DNA of 24,430 bases from Phoronis australis (taxonomy: Eukaryota > Phoronida > Phoronidae), in assembly GCA_002633005.1 (NCBI GenBank), contig NMRA01000793.1:69825-94254 (forward strand), written 5' to 3'. Below are positions 1-10,400 of this stretch, piece after piece. The notes below the pieces were generated by a model. That model was given only the letters and a program-made list of their open reading frames with translations, did no database searches and was not told where the DNA came from. The number at the start of each line of letters is the position of its first letter. Positions within the stretch are counted from its first letter, which is position 1. Position numbers and translations under genes: made by a program.

Positions 1-1727
1 TTATAAGGTAATCCTTTCATTAAGAACAACTGCAATCATATCAATAGATCATATCCATGAAAACAAGTCTCCGGTGGAAGAAATCTACCTTTGGTGATTA
101 CCCGAATAACACTTCCGCCATGAAATAGTGCAAAGTGATAGATCTAACACGGTATCCTGTGCCTTCTTGTTTGCCTCAAACTCTTTGTCGGTTTTAAAGA
201 TTCGAGCGTACCTGAAAATTGTAAATTTTAACAAATTTCTTTCTGTAGTGACATTTATGTTTTAATACGCCAGTTCTCACACCGCTTATTTTCGTGAAAT
301 GACCCCGGAGTTCTGATTGGGCAAAGCTTTGAAAAAGAGACAATGACGTTCAATGTTAAATTCTGGGTTGCATCACTTTTTTGGCGCAAAACTCCAGGAA
401 ATAGCCAAGAGATCACTTGGGTCACATTCCTGAACTTGAGTGCATGGCAATCGGACTGGATGAACATGTATGTTTTATCGAGAAAGAGTGACTGCATATT
501 TTTGGTTGATAAATGTGCAATTTCTATGAAAGGACATGCATTTTCGGTTGCTTTTGACACAGAAAATATGAAAAAATGACAAATTCATGCCGTCGTTTGC
601 ACCACCGTGAAAATTGTTAGTAAGGAGCTGAGAGGTGCGGAAACGAGGTATTGCATATGCAATTACAAGTGGGGTTTCAGACTTTCGCTTCAGATTACGT
701 TACTTGGTGAATTCCCATCAATTTTAGGATAATGCACAGCTGCGTTTTCATCGCATCGGGTGTGCATAAAATGATGGTATGGAAATCTGTGGTGTGACGT
801 ATTCTTATCGTACTTAACACGCAGTCCTATTACGACAATATATGCCGTTGACATCGATACATGTCGTCACCCGCGCGACAATACAATGTCATGTATGTGA
901 CGTGGGCGATAATATATGCCGTGAACACTAGCCCTGTATTGTTACCTCGTTCATGGACAACAACACTCGACATGAATTGTCCCTATCCATTTATGTTGAA
1001 AAGTAGTCTGTTTGTCACGGGTTTTCGGCATATATGCGCATCCAGAGTTACGGGGAAGAAACTGTAAAAATTTCAAAACGAAACTGTATAGCTTGTAGAA
1101 CGTGGCAAATGTGCGGGAGATACTAGGTGTTGATGATGATGGTAACGATGGCGATGACGTTGATGATAAGACTTACGTACCAGATCTTCAGTGCAGGGCT
1201 AGTTGATAACACACAGACCGTGGTAGAGTTCAGTAACGCTTGTCTCTAAGCTTCATGTAGGACCTCGTTAAAATGCAAGACTTCGCGAGATTACTTGAGA
1301 TATTGCTGCGTATTTTAAATAACACGGGATTGTGGGCAGCGAATTCTGTAGCAAATCAGGATAACCTAAGTGTGTTCCGTTTTGAAACCTAAAGCGCTTT
1401 CAGTTAGATATCACAATGGCAACTTTAAACCTTTGAAAATTCTCTTTTGGAGTGTACAATATGTGCAATTACAACGTGACACCCGACATATATTGCCACT
1501 TTGTGAGGTGGGACAGTGTGTACTGGGTGGTTCAATATATGCAGAAAGTTGAAACACATCGTCGCCTAGCTGGGCCGCAATATGTGTCAATGTCTACGAC
1601 GTGTATAATCCCATTCGGCATTAATATTGTCGCTGAGACGACAATATGTATCGAGTTCTATAGTAAATGTGAGGATCACGTGCACATTCGGGCAGAAAAC
1701 CTGTTGGTTATCAATTTGTTATTTCAG
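1..1727. other. No recognised gene
   Basis: No recognised gene. The minus strand at about 100-214 has a short coding-like stretch (YARIFKTDKEF) after a possible acceptor at 214, and opposing frames of about 80-100 codons overlap between 255 and 579. None matches a family I know. A short imperfect GAT/GATGGT repeat lies at about 1128-1170. Confidence 0.4.
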
Positions 1728-1889
1728 GACACACTGATTAGCGAGTTGCTGGAGTTGAATAACGGTAGAGTTGATGCTATACTGAACAACAAAGATGATC
1801 CGGAGTTCCTCAAACGGAACTTACTCAAAGTCCATGTGTATTTTGAAGATTTAAACTACGAAGAAATTAGTCAAAAACCGGAATACACG
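1728..1889 (+). CDS. Orphan exon of a DEG/ENaC (ASIC-like) sodium channel
   Basis: Between the acceptor TTATTTCAG|GAC and the donor ACG|GTAGGA is a 162-bp, phase-0 exon of 54 codons. Its second half, from NLLKVHVYFEDLNYEEIS to QKPEYT, matches the conserved extracellular stretch just before the second membrane helix of degenerin / epithelial-type sodium channels. That stretch has the general form NLLKVxIYFExLNYExIxxxPxY. The first half (ELLELNNGRVDAIL) fits the preceding helical segment. The following GGQxGLFxG pore segment was not found downstream and no upstream channel exon was recognised, so it is an orphan or pseudo-exon, or part of a gene with unrecognised or distant exons. The frame stays open through the donor to a stop at 1961. 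Confidence 0.6.
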
Positions 1890-1946
1890 GTAGGAATTTT
1901 TAATGAAAAGGGAAAACATTTTTTTACTTTTAACATATTCACTCCT

Positions 1947-1984
1947 AATAAATCAAAATGATGTGCTATCTAAGTCATAATAAA
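1947..1984 (+). terminator. Two AATAAA motifs after the channel exon
   Basis: AATAAA occurs at 1947-1952 and 1979-1984, within 100 bp of the donor of the channel-like exon. If the donor were not used, the transcript would read 24 further codons to TAA or TGA and could end here, giving a channel lacking its second membrane helix. The motif is common by chance in AT-rich DNA. Confidence 0.25.
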
Positions 1985-2869
1985 GACGCACGCACGCACG
2001 CACCACTAACTCACTTAATGGTCGCTTAGTTTTTGACGACGTACATGTAGGTGATGCCGGATGTCAAATGTGTAGTTGGTTGCGACAGAACCCATTAAAC
2101 CCAAATAGATGTTTTGGCAGTACGTTGAGCCACTGCGGTTTCACACCCGGGGTAGAATTGCTCGGGACCCGTTTGCAACCCATAAGAGGAATGACATTTT
2201 CTTTATTTTCGCGGAAGCGCTTCGGTGAATCTGAAATCACCGCCGTTCCGTTGTAATTACTGCGGTAAATATAAAATCACCGTGGCAATTTCGAAATCAC
2301 CGTGACGGCGGAGATTTTCAAAACCATCGAGAACACCGTTCCATTGGAGTAAAAATTTAGAGAGTATTATAGAATAATCCTTCAAGCTACATTTCATGTG
2401 TATGTTTTACTTTTGACTTTTAGTAAATCAAGTTTTCGGATTGCCTATACTGTATCGTTTGAGGATTTCATTGAATTTCAAGGCATAACCACAGCTCTCC
2501 ATGCCCATTGCTTCAAACATATATTTTAATATGAACTTAAAGTTCATTTTCTCAAATCAATCCTCTAGTCGAATGCACAAGAATTCATCTAAATTCCAGC
2601 AAATTTGAATTGTTTATAAAGGTATTCCTTTAAACCTTACATTCAGAGGAGATCACTGATCACTGTAGACGAATCTACATTTTTTTCGGTCGGATCTGAA
2701 ACTGGGTGCGCATAGTAACCCCAATCGTCATCAGGAACAGTTGGAGAATAATTCCATAGCCAATACTCTCTAAGCAGCTTTTCAAAAGATTACTGTTCTC
2801 GATCTTCTGGAGTTGTTTAACTTAATTGTAAACATCTTTGTCGTGAGCGGAACAGTTGAGGAAAATGTC
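1985..2869. other. Non-coding flank with minor repeats
   Basis: It starts with a short ACGC microsatellite (about 1985-2002). Near 2229-2310 an AAATCACCG word recurs three times at uneven spacing. No exon was recognised, although this is where the next exon of the channel-like gene would be expected. Confidence 0.4.
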
Positions 2870-3165
2870 AAATTTTGCACTCGTTTGACTTTGCCGGTTC
2901 CACCGGGTCAACCAGCTGAGACGTCGGTATCGAGATCAATAACGCTATTGTCTCGCTTCAAAAGCAGGACCTCGCAAGATACTGCGAGAAATCGCCGTGT
3001 ATTTTCAATGGTAACTCTTGATTTTGGCTAGACTGTTCTCGCCGCGAGACAGTTTTTGAAGTGGACGCTGATTAATGTAAGTTGGAGTTGGTTATTGAGA
3101 CCCAATCGGATGTCTCACCCGGTTGACCCGGCAGAACCATCGAGGTCAATCAAGCGCGACCCAAT
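2870..3165. repeat. Imperfect inverted repeat (possible MITE)
   Basis: The left arm around 2890-2945 contains CCACCGGGTCAACCAGCTGAG. The reverse complement of about 3097-3150 reads CTGCCGGGTCAACCGGGTGAG in register, and similarity continues on both sides (TCAATAACG against TCAATAACC, TTCAAAAGC against TTCAAAAAC). The arms are roughly three-quarters identical by eye. This looks like an old foldback or MITE-like element. The small plus-strand frame across it is explained by the repeat and is not called as a gene. Confidence 0.5.
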
Positions 3166-3446
3166 TCCATGCTTTTTTCGTGTGACAGCATGTGGCTACA
3201 TGCAGATATGATGTGTCCGAATATCAATAAGATAATACACAATAGTTTTGGCTTACGAAGTAAATGTACGCTGTAGCGTACATGTACATTACAGTGATTC
3301 AAATATGGGAGACAGTTGATCATCTGGCAGGATTTAGTCCGACGCAATTTATACTTTTTCATATGTTGGCTTCAGTACTTGCGCTTTCTAAATGCACTTC
3401 TAGTGTTGTACTAGTTTTAATCACATCATATTTTGGCCAAAGTACG

Positions 3447-3879
3447 ATTAGAAAACGGACAATTGCCGCACAAATAAAGAAGTTTATGTTAATTCAACGT
3501 TTCGTCTTGTTCAACAAGATATCAACAGGATATGTACAGTAGGGCAAGTGTCGATATTCTTTCAAGTCACATCCATGTGGTGAAATGAGAGTGAGATATA
3601 CAGGGAAAGTACGCGGGTCATTACCATAGTTGCAGAGTCACTGAGCTCAGCATGCTACTGATTCTCTCAATAACATGCAGAGCTCAGTTACCCTGCAACT
3701 ATGGTAATGACCCGCTTACTTTCCCTGTATCTCTCACTCTCAATTCACCACATGGATGTGACTTGAAAGAATGTCGACACTTTTTGTCCTACTGTACATA
3801 TCCAGAAGATGTCTTGTAAGACGAAACGTTGAGTTAATATGAACTTCTTTATTTGTGCGGCAATTGTCCGTTTTCTAAT
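3447..3879. mobile_element. Foldback element with about 200-bp inverted arms
   Basis: The left end reads ATTAGAAAACGGACAATTG and the right end is its exact reverse complement. The two arms match almost throughout: the GCACAAATAAAGAAG block, the ATGTACAGTAGG block, the TTCAAGTCACATCCATGTGG block and the GGGTCATTACCATAGTTGC block. They meet at a short loop near 3655-3673. No transposase is present, so this is a non-autonomous foldback or long-TIR MITE. No clear target-site duplication flanks the ends. Frames on both strands share the same peptides only because the arms are palindromic. Confidence 0.9.
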
Positions 3880-4700
3880 TCTTCTAGTTTTGTTCCTGGT
3901 GAAATCAAGTAGCACTTTATTTTTGTAGGGATCTTCGCTGATAGCCGACCTTGGAGGATCAGTTGGTTTATGGATAGGCTGGAGTGTGGTAACCGTTATG
4001 GAACTATTAGAGTTTCTTTCAGACCTACTCGTTCTCAAACGGAGCAAATGCAAGCGTGGAGACAATCGCGTGCGTGAACTGCATGCATTCAAACCACGTG
4101 CTTAACGAATATGTGTGATGATGTGGGGAAAATCAAGGCGCTCATCGACAACAGTCCCATGTCGCACGATTTGCGGCTGTTTTTATGTTGCGTTTCATAA
4201 GGACACTGCAATAAAATGCCGATTCCAGGCGTTTGACTGGTAAATGGCGAAAATGACGCTTGCTCATGAATAAACTTGCTGCAGGTTGTGAAATGGATTT
4301 GGAATTTTTCGGTTTTTTTTCTCAAGTCAGTGTGTACGTCGGCTGGCTTCAAATTTATTGACTGGTTAGTTGAATCTCTAGTCTGTCATTGCGTTTTTTT
4401 AAAGTTCTTGCAATAACGGTTTCCAACCGTTTTGAGTAAAACCAAGACTACTACACGTCCAGCTTTTATAATAAGACTATGAAGCACAAATTAAGTCATG
4501 ATGTACTTACCAAGCTCCATGCACACTGTTTGTTTTGCTTAATTCAAATTTAGAACTTTGGCATTCATGTTAGTACATAGCAGGCTTATGAATTTTGTAT
4601 AGCATAAAGGCATTGTATCCTGAATAAAAGGACATTGAAGGGAGACAATTTTCTATATCAATAAATTGTCATGAGGAACGTTTAATCTACTTTAATTTTT
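3880..4700. other. No recognised gene
   Basis: Small minus-strand frames cover part of this stretch but show no domain, codon pattern or splice context I can support. The sequence becomes AT-rich after 4380. Confidence 0.4.
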
Positions 4701-4962
4701 AGCTAGTTGTAGTTTATTTTTTCAATCACTACTTGGTTAAGAGTAGCCTTGATGAAGCCTTCTAACGTTATTAGATACACAAATTCCGTCTTTTGTTGAT
4801 AAAAAGAGTGTATCGGTGCCAGTCGTTGTAGTTTCGCTTATTTCCAAATACTATTACACTTGTAGGTTGAAAGCAGCCTTTATCAAGCCTCCTAACGTTG
4901 TTTTTTTCAAGATATACAAATGAAATCTTTTCTTTTTGAGAAAAAAGTTTTTGGATCGGTGC
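4701..4962 (+). repeat. Diverged tandem duplication, two copies
   Basis: Copy 1 is about 4701-4818 and copy 2 about 4821-4962. Shared anchors in order are GTTGTAGTTT, then AGTAGCC/GCAGCC with a GAAGCCTTCTAACGTT / CAAGCCTCCTAACGTT block, then GATACACAAAT / GATATACAAAT, then ATCGGTGC. Indels make copy 2 longer. Its origin is unknown. Confidence 0.65.
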
Positions 4963-5561
4963 TTATAATATGAGGTACTGTACAATTTTCTCTTGTATTC
5001 TCTAAAGTATGTAAATGATCGATTGAGTTTTTTGCTTCACATCTTATGCGTGTTATGCAAGGTTTGTCAAGAGTGGACATTAGGCAGTGGTCCTAAAGGT
5101 GCTGAAACTTTGAAACTGGTATTTATGTTCTTATATTTGAAAACTAGCTGTGGATGCGTTCTAATAGAATGCAAAAAAGTTTCTAAATCTTCTCCCATAC
5201 ATATTCTGCTTACTGATAAACTGTGGCGCATTGACATCAATTACGCATGCGCATGTATTGACAGCTGTTTTTGTTAATTTTTGATAATTGGTCTTCGCAA
5301 TTTTTATACCAGATAGCAAATTGTCATCTCTGCCGGTATTTTAAGTTACGTGACTTTCAATTTGCCACCAGAAAACTGCCACTAGAAATAAATTAAATTA
5401 GATCACGCATGCTTCATTATAATACATAATGAACAAATGCGCGCTGTGTGCAAGTAAAATTCACGGCGATCCAAACTAAATAGTAAATTCCCGAAACTGA
5501 TGTCGAATCCTATATGTAACTCGCTAATGGAGTAATTGACTTGAGGCAGCTAAAAAGTTGT
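4963..5561. other. AT-rich intergenic stretch, no gene seen
   Basis: A plus-strand frame of 94 codons begins at 4993 but has no recognisable domain and biased AT-rich codons. A GCATGCGCATG palindromic word near 5246 resembles an NRF-1-type site, but no transcript is apparent next to it. Confidence 0.3.
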
Positions 5562-6150
5562 TTACCAAATGGTTATTTTATTTTCTTCTATGAAGTAAGA
5601 AAAAAGTTGTTGGAATCTTTCGACACGCAACGTAACTGAACTTGTGCATATCCTATGAAATTTGCGAATGAATGCTGTGTTTTCGTTTGAAATTACTGTT
5701 CCAAACCAGTCTTTTGCCAAAAAAACTAAAATTTGTTTGAGATCATTAACATTCATGGAGTCACCTTGTTGTCCTGTCGTGATTTCGGAGTCTGTGTAAA
5801 GTTGATAGTAACGACCATTCACGGCACATAAAATGAGCAAGCGTGTCACGCCAATTTGATCCTTCTCTCGAGCAGTTACTGTTGCTTCTTCTCAAGCTTA
5901 ATGTCATCCATAGCCTGAGTAAAAAGTAGTTTGATATTGTGTAAATTTTTTTTGAAAGAGTCATTAAAAAAGAATACAAACTGCGTGGAAATCTTGTCGT
6001 AAGGGTTGTCATCATTACAAATATTCTGTAACGACAGTAATTGTTTTATTTTCGAAATCTCCAAAGCAACCAGTATGAAATATTTGACTTGGACTTGTGT
6101 AATTCTATTACCACACACACGTATAGAAAATCGTCCGTGTAAATTCTTCT
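5562..6150 (-). pseudogene. Unrecognised minus-strand reading frame with one frameshift
   Basis: Reading leftwards from about 6150, an open frame contains VALEISKIKQLLSLQN and FFNDSFKKNLHNIK and then meets a stop near 5878. Shifting by one base just before that stop continues a coding-like frame (TVTAREKDQIGVTRLLILC, then VNGRYYQLYTDSE) to a stop at 5562. Residue composition on both sides of the break is protein-like and unlike the other shadow frames here. I do not recognise the family. It may be a decayed transposon protein or an old gene fragment. A sequencing indel or an unrecognised intron could also explain the break. Confidence 0.35.
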
Positions 6151-6414
6151 AACTTTATTTTGTACGACTTTCTAAATTCAAATAATCAATAATTTGAAGA
6201 ATTCACCTTATTCAACTACTATCGATGTTTCTACCTTAGTAAATATTTAGTAAATGCGTTCGAAAGATTTTCGAAGTTCGTTTCAATTTGACAGGAAGAA
6301 ATTCCGGGAAGGAATCGCCGCTATCGGAAGGATAAGACTGATTGGCTTGTATGTAAATAATTTTAAAACTATGTTAACAATCGTTAATGGAGAACAAATA
6401 GCACTAGTAAGTCG

Positions 6415-6422
6415 TATAAAAG
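6415..6422 (+). promoter_or_regulatory. TATA box of the WAP/antistasin gene
   Basis: TATAAAAG lies 51 bp upstream of the ATG (last base to A). A start site about 25-30 bp downstream would fall near 6443-6450, leaving a 5' UTR of roughly 25-30 nt with no intron. The strict TATA match fits an inducible or tissue-restricted secreted protein, though that is inference. A start further upstream with a spliced 5' UTR cannot be excluded. Confidence 0.6.
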
Positions 6423-6472
6423 ACCAGCGATCATGTCATTTGGCTACGGCTTCAGGAGGGTAGTCCATCAAC

Positions 6473-6524
6473 ATGAAGGCGTTGGTTGTGTTGGGGTTAT
6501 GTCTCGTTGTCTCCGCCAGTAAAG
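6473..6524 (+). CDS. Exon 1: signal peptide
   Basis: This exon encodes Met1 to Lys17 plus the first base of codon 18. After Met-Lys it is a run of Leu, Val, Gly and Ala ending in VVSASK, with a plausible signal-peptidase site after Ala15. The donor is AAAG|GTAGAG, giving a phase-1 junction. The next exon restores Glu18 and reads straight into the first WAP cysteine. Confidence 0.87.
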
Positions 6525-7440
6525 GTAGAGTGAACTAGTGCTATTTTGTGTTATACGATGTTGAGTAGAGCATTGTTTGGAAAATTGTGGATAAAAACTT
6601 TTTACTGCGGTTGGTCTCTCGATCATATGGTGGCCCAAAGTTGACATTGGAGAATAAAATTACGAAAACATTCACTTCTTCGCAGAGAAAGGCTTTCTGA
6701 CGCGGAGAACATTTTTCTCAGAAAGTTTTTTTCCGCGGAGATAAGTTTCCTCTGCGGCGAAAAGGTTTTATCCGAGGAGATTTTTTTCGGTGGTGAAAAA
6801 TTTTTACGCGGCGGAATGATGTATCCAAAGAGATGAGATATTTTTTCAATGTCAGCTTGGGGCCAGCCTACGATCCTCAGATTACAATGGCATGTACGTT
6901 TTCCCAATTATTAAATAGTACGAGTATTTTTCATCTATCCAGGGACATGATTTCTGTTAGATTAAGCAAAAATATATAATTGTAAGTAGTATGTGCCAGA
7001 TTCATTTTCAAACTTGAGCTTCCCAAGGGAAGAAGATTGCGGTCAATATCAACTTTCATCAGGTGGCGCTGGGGAAAAGGATACCGGTCCATTTCAGGTG
7101 TTTTTTCTTTTTGAAAACAATGAGCTAATTATATCGCACTACCATATCAATTAAAAAAAAACACAGATCAGAACCAATTATGCTTTTTGACCTCAGACCG
7201 TTATTGTTTTGCAATGAACGATGACCACTATGACCTGGAGAGTCATTCCGCTTCACATTAAGCCCTGTTGAGTGCTTCCACTTAAACTGGATTTTGTTAT
7301 CTGCAAAAGCCCCAATCAGTATCTTTCCTGAGAGAGAAAAGCATTATTCAACAAAGAAATCGCTTTATATTTATATACATATACATATACATGTACATGT
7401 ACATGTACATGTACATGTACATATACATATACATATACAT

Positions 7441-7483
<43 letters not shown>

Positions 7484-10400
7484 TATAGTGGATTGTGTGT
7501 TTCAGTGTGGGGTCTCTCTACTCACACATAACGTTAGTCATGCCAGCCTAATTCACAAACTTCCTCTTCAAACATGGTCACGGCCGCACTTTCGAATGTT
7601 GGCGAGGTTTACACAACATTACTTTGTTTCAAAGATTTAACTGGTCTCATCGCACTTCATGTCTGTTGATCAAACATGCCTACAACGGAGTTCTTTCTCA
7701 AGTTAAAGAGACATTGAACGTGAATGCTCGTCAAAAATACCTTTGAAACAATTCCTGACGAAAGTACCATCTCGCAACGTCTAGTAAAGAGTAATTCTGT
7801 GAGGAAATTTTCATGCAAAAATCACAAAATTCGCGACTTTTGAAATACACCCACTTGTGATAAATCGCGCATGTGCTCAGTCAGTTGCTTATTGTCGCTT
7901 GAGGTCATAAGTCACATTTTCCCACGTCTATGTTTTGCCATACCAAATAAGGAGACGTGCTTTGCCTTGTGGGAGACAAATCGGCGAAGTGGTGAACAGT
8001 TAACAGATCGTTTTCTTGAAATCTGAAACTAAAAGAAAATGCTCTGATATCACCGCAGAAATTAGAAATATTTATGAACATACTCTAAAAATACCTGGTG
8101 AGCAGGTTAAATTCTGTTTCGGTGGCAGAGAACCACTTCCAATGTTGCAATTTAGTCTATCACGTTCCAGGCCTGTTTAGAGTCACTTAATGCCGGATTG
8201 CATTTTTACGTTTACAGAAGGTTGTCCACCTATAGAGAAGAAAACAGTGGGGATATGTATTCATGAATGTACAGCAGACGAAGAATGCGGTCAAGGTAAT
8301 TAGTAAAGACGAGGCTCTCCGTACTTAGCTTCCAGGGTTGTATGTTATTTCATCCTATATAGTACTTTAGTGAAAACTAATTCCAAAGTATTGAAATTTT
8401 GCAAGTGAAAAGTTTTCCTTCAAAAGGTTTTGAAACAGAATAGTTGTCGATCGGTTTCACTGCCGAAAAATGCGTTTTGAGATTCTCATTTTGAAATTAT
8501 TGTTGGGTGGGATAGACTTCTTTAATTGTTTATTGTTGGATGGGATAGACTTCTTTAATCTATTATTGTTGGATGGGATAGACTTCTTTAATTTATCATT
8601 GTTGGATTGGATAGACCTCTTTAATTTATTATTGTTGGATGGGATAGACTTCTTTAATTTATCATTGTTGGATGGGATAGACTTCTTCAATATATTATTG
8701 TAGGATGGAATAGCGTTTTCTAATTTATTAGTGTTGACCAGAGCTATAAAACGAAAAATATTGTGCTTTTGTGATTGCATTACAAAATGCCAATTCTCGC
8801 TGTTGTCTACGAGACATCTGCTGAAATCAGGTTAGCTCTGATTTCTGAAAAAGCGCCACAAACTAACAAAAAAGTGATATTCATCCTCGACACAATTCCT
8901 GGGGCATAATGTATACACTGCCTTCATGTATCACATTTAAGTGACGACAAGTTTCTACTGCCAGTCTGTGGTATGCACATCGACAACGTGTATAACTTTG
9001 CACCAGTGCTCTTGGAAGGTTATCAATTTCAAAATTGTTTTCATGCTCAAATACAACTGTAAATTTTTTATAATAGTTTAACTAAGAATTGGAATCAACA
9101 TCGAACTGCCATGTTTGCAAAGCACAGTCCTTAACACATTGTGGGAAAATATTTACAAATGACACTTGACACGCTACAAATGTCCATCATTTTCATCTAG
9201 CCAGCGTAAGCAGCCCTTGTGTTACGTTCCCGTGGCATATTCAAATTTTTGAACCAGTATTTAATACTGCTAACAAAGGATCTCGCAAACATAGGGTATC
9301 CGCCACATTTACCCAAAATTGCAGCGCTAGAGCAAGTACCGCCAAGTCCTAAGGTCAATTTACAAAATTTTAATTATTTTTTTTCTAAACACTCATATTC
9401 TTTAAAACCCCAAATCTTGCCACCATAACAAAATGTTGGGTACACCAGTTTATCAGACAAGTAAAAGGCAAGTGATGGGGGCATCTCGCGACATCTGCGC
9501 TGTGGTTTAAAAGCAGGTGATGCAACTTTATTTTCTTGGAAAGAGAGAGATTTTGTAGCTTTCGACCGTGACAATTTAGGTGTGATAAAAACATCAAGAC
9601 ATTTATAATGAGATACAGCATCAACTTGCTGGTTGTTAAAAAACATTTCTCGTAATGTCTTAAGAGACCTCCATTTCTAAATACAATTATTTTTGTTTTC
9701 TTTAAATTCACAGCCATACCCCATGAATCACAATGATCATTTTGAAAATTCAACATGCGTTGCAAGTTAGACGCTATTAGAGAGCACAAAACCATGTCAG
9801 CTGCATACAATAGTGAATTAATATTTGTAGCATGCTCACCTAAGCAGGTGCTATTGATGTCACTACTTGAATTGTGTTTTTCTAATACATGTACCAATAG
9901 TGTTATTAAATAAGTCTGTTAAACTATCACGCGATTTAGCACACGATCTCAGCTTGCTATATATTGATCGCAGAATTGATAACATATTACCATGAACATT
10001 AATTTGCATAAGTCTATGAAACAGTAAGCTATGTGGTACTCGATCAAACGCTTTTGAATAGCCAATAAATGCACAATATAACCTGCCACCTTGCTTGCTT
10101 ATGTGTGTCTGACATATCGCATACAAAGAAGATATATGATCCACAGTCGCATAACCCTTGCGACACCCTGCCCGGGCTTCAAAATGTCGACCATTACTTT
10201 CGGCCCAATACAATCGCTTATTCAGTATTCTGGTAAAGAGTTTCCCAATAGCCAACAGAAGCCAAATAACTCTATAATTATTCTCATCGTCCACGTTACC
10301 TTGTTTTAACAAGGAAATTAACATTGCATCACACCAAGTACGCTCAAAAGACTGCTATTTATCGAACCGGCTGCTGATCCGCTTGCAGAACTTTGGAATA

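Noticed and set aside
343-579. Opposed frames of 78 and 101 codons at 255-579
   Set aside because: No family match, no splice support and no reason to prefer either strand.
2813-3031. 72-codon plus-strand frame
   Set aside because: It lies in an imperfect inverted repeat and has no domain.
3264-4092. Plus- and minus-strand frames that both contain RKRTIAAQIKKF
   Set aside because: The shared peptide comes from the inverted arms of the foldback element, not from two related genes.
6254-6463. 69-codon plus-strand frame over the promoter
   Set aside because: It overlaps the TATA box and the predicted transcription start, and ends just before the true ATG in another frame.
8457-8780. Repetitive protein frames on both strands
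   Set aside because: They result from a 33-bp minisatellite whose unit is a multiple of three; intron location and lack of start context argue against coding.
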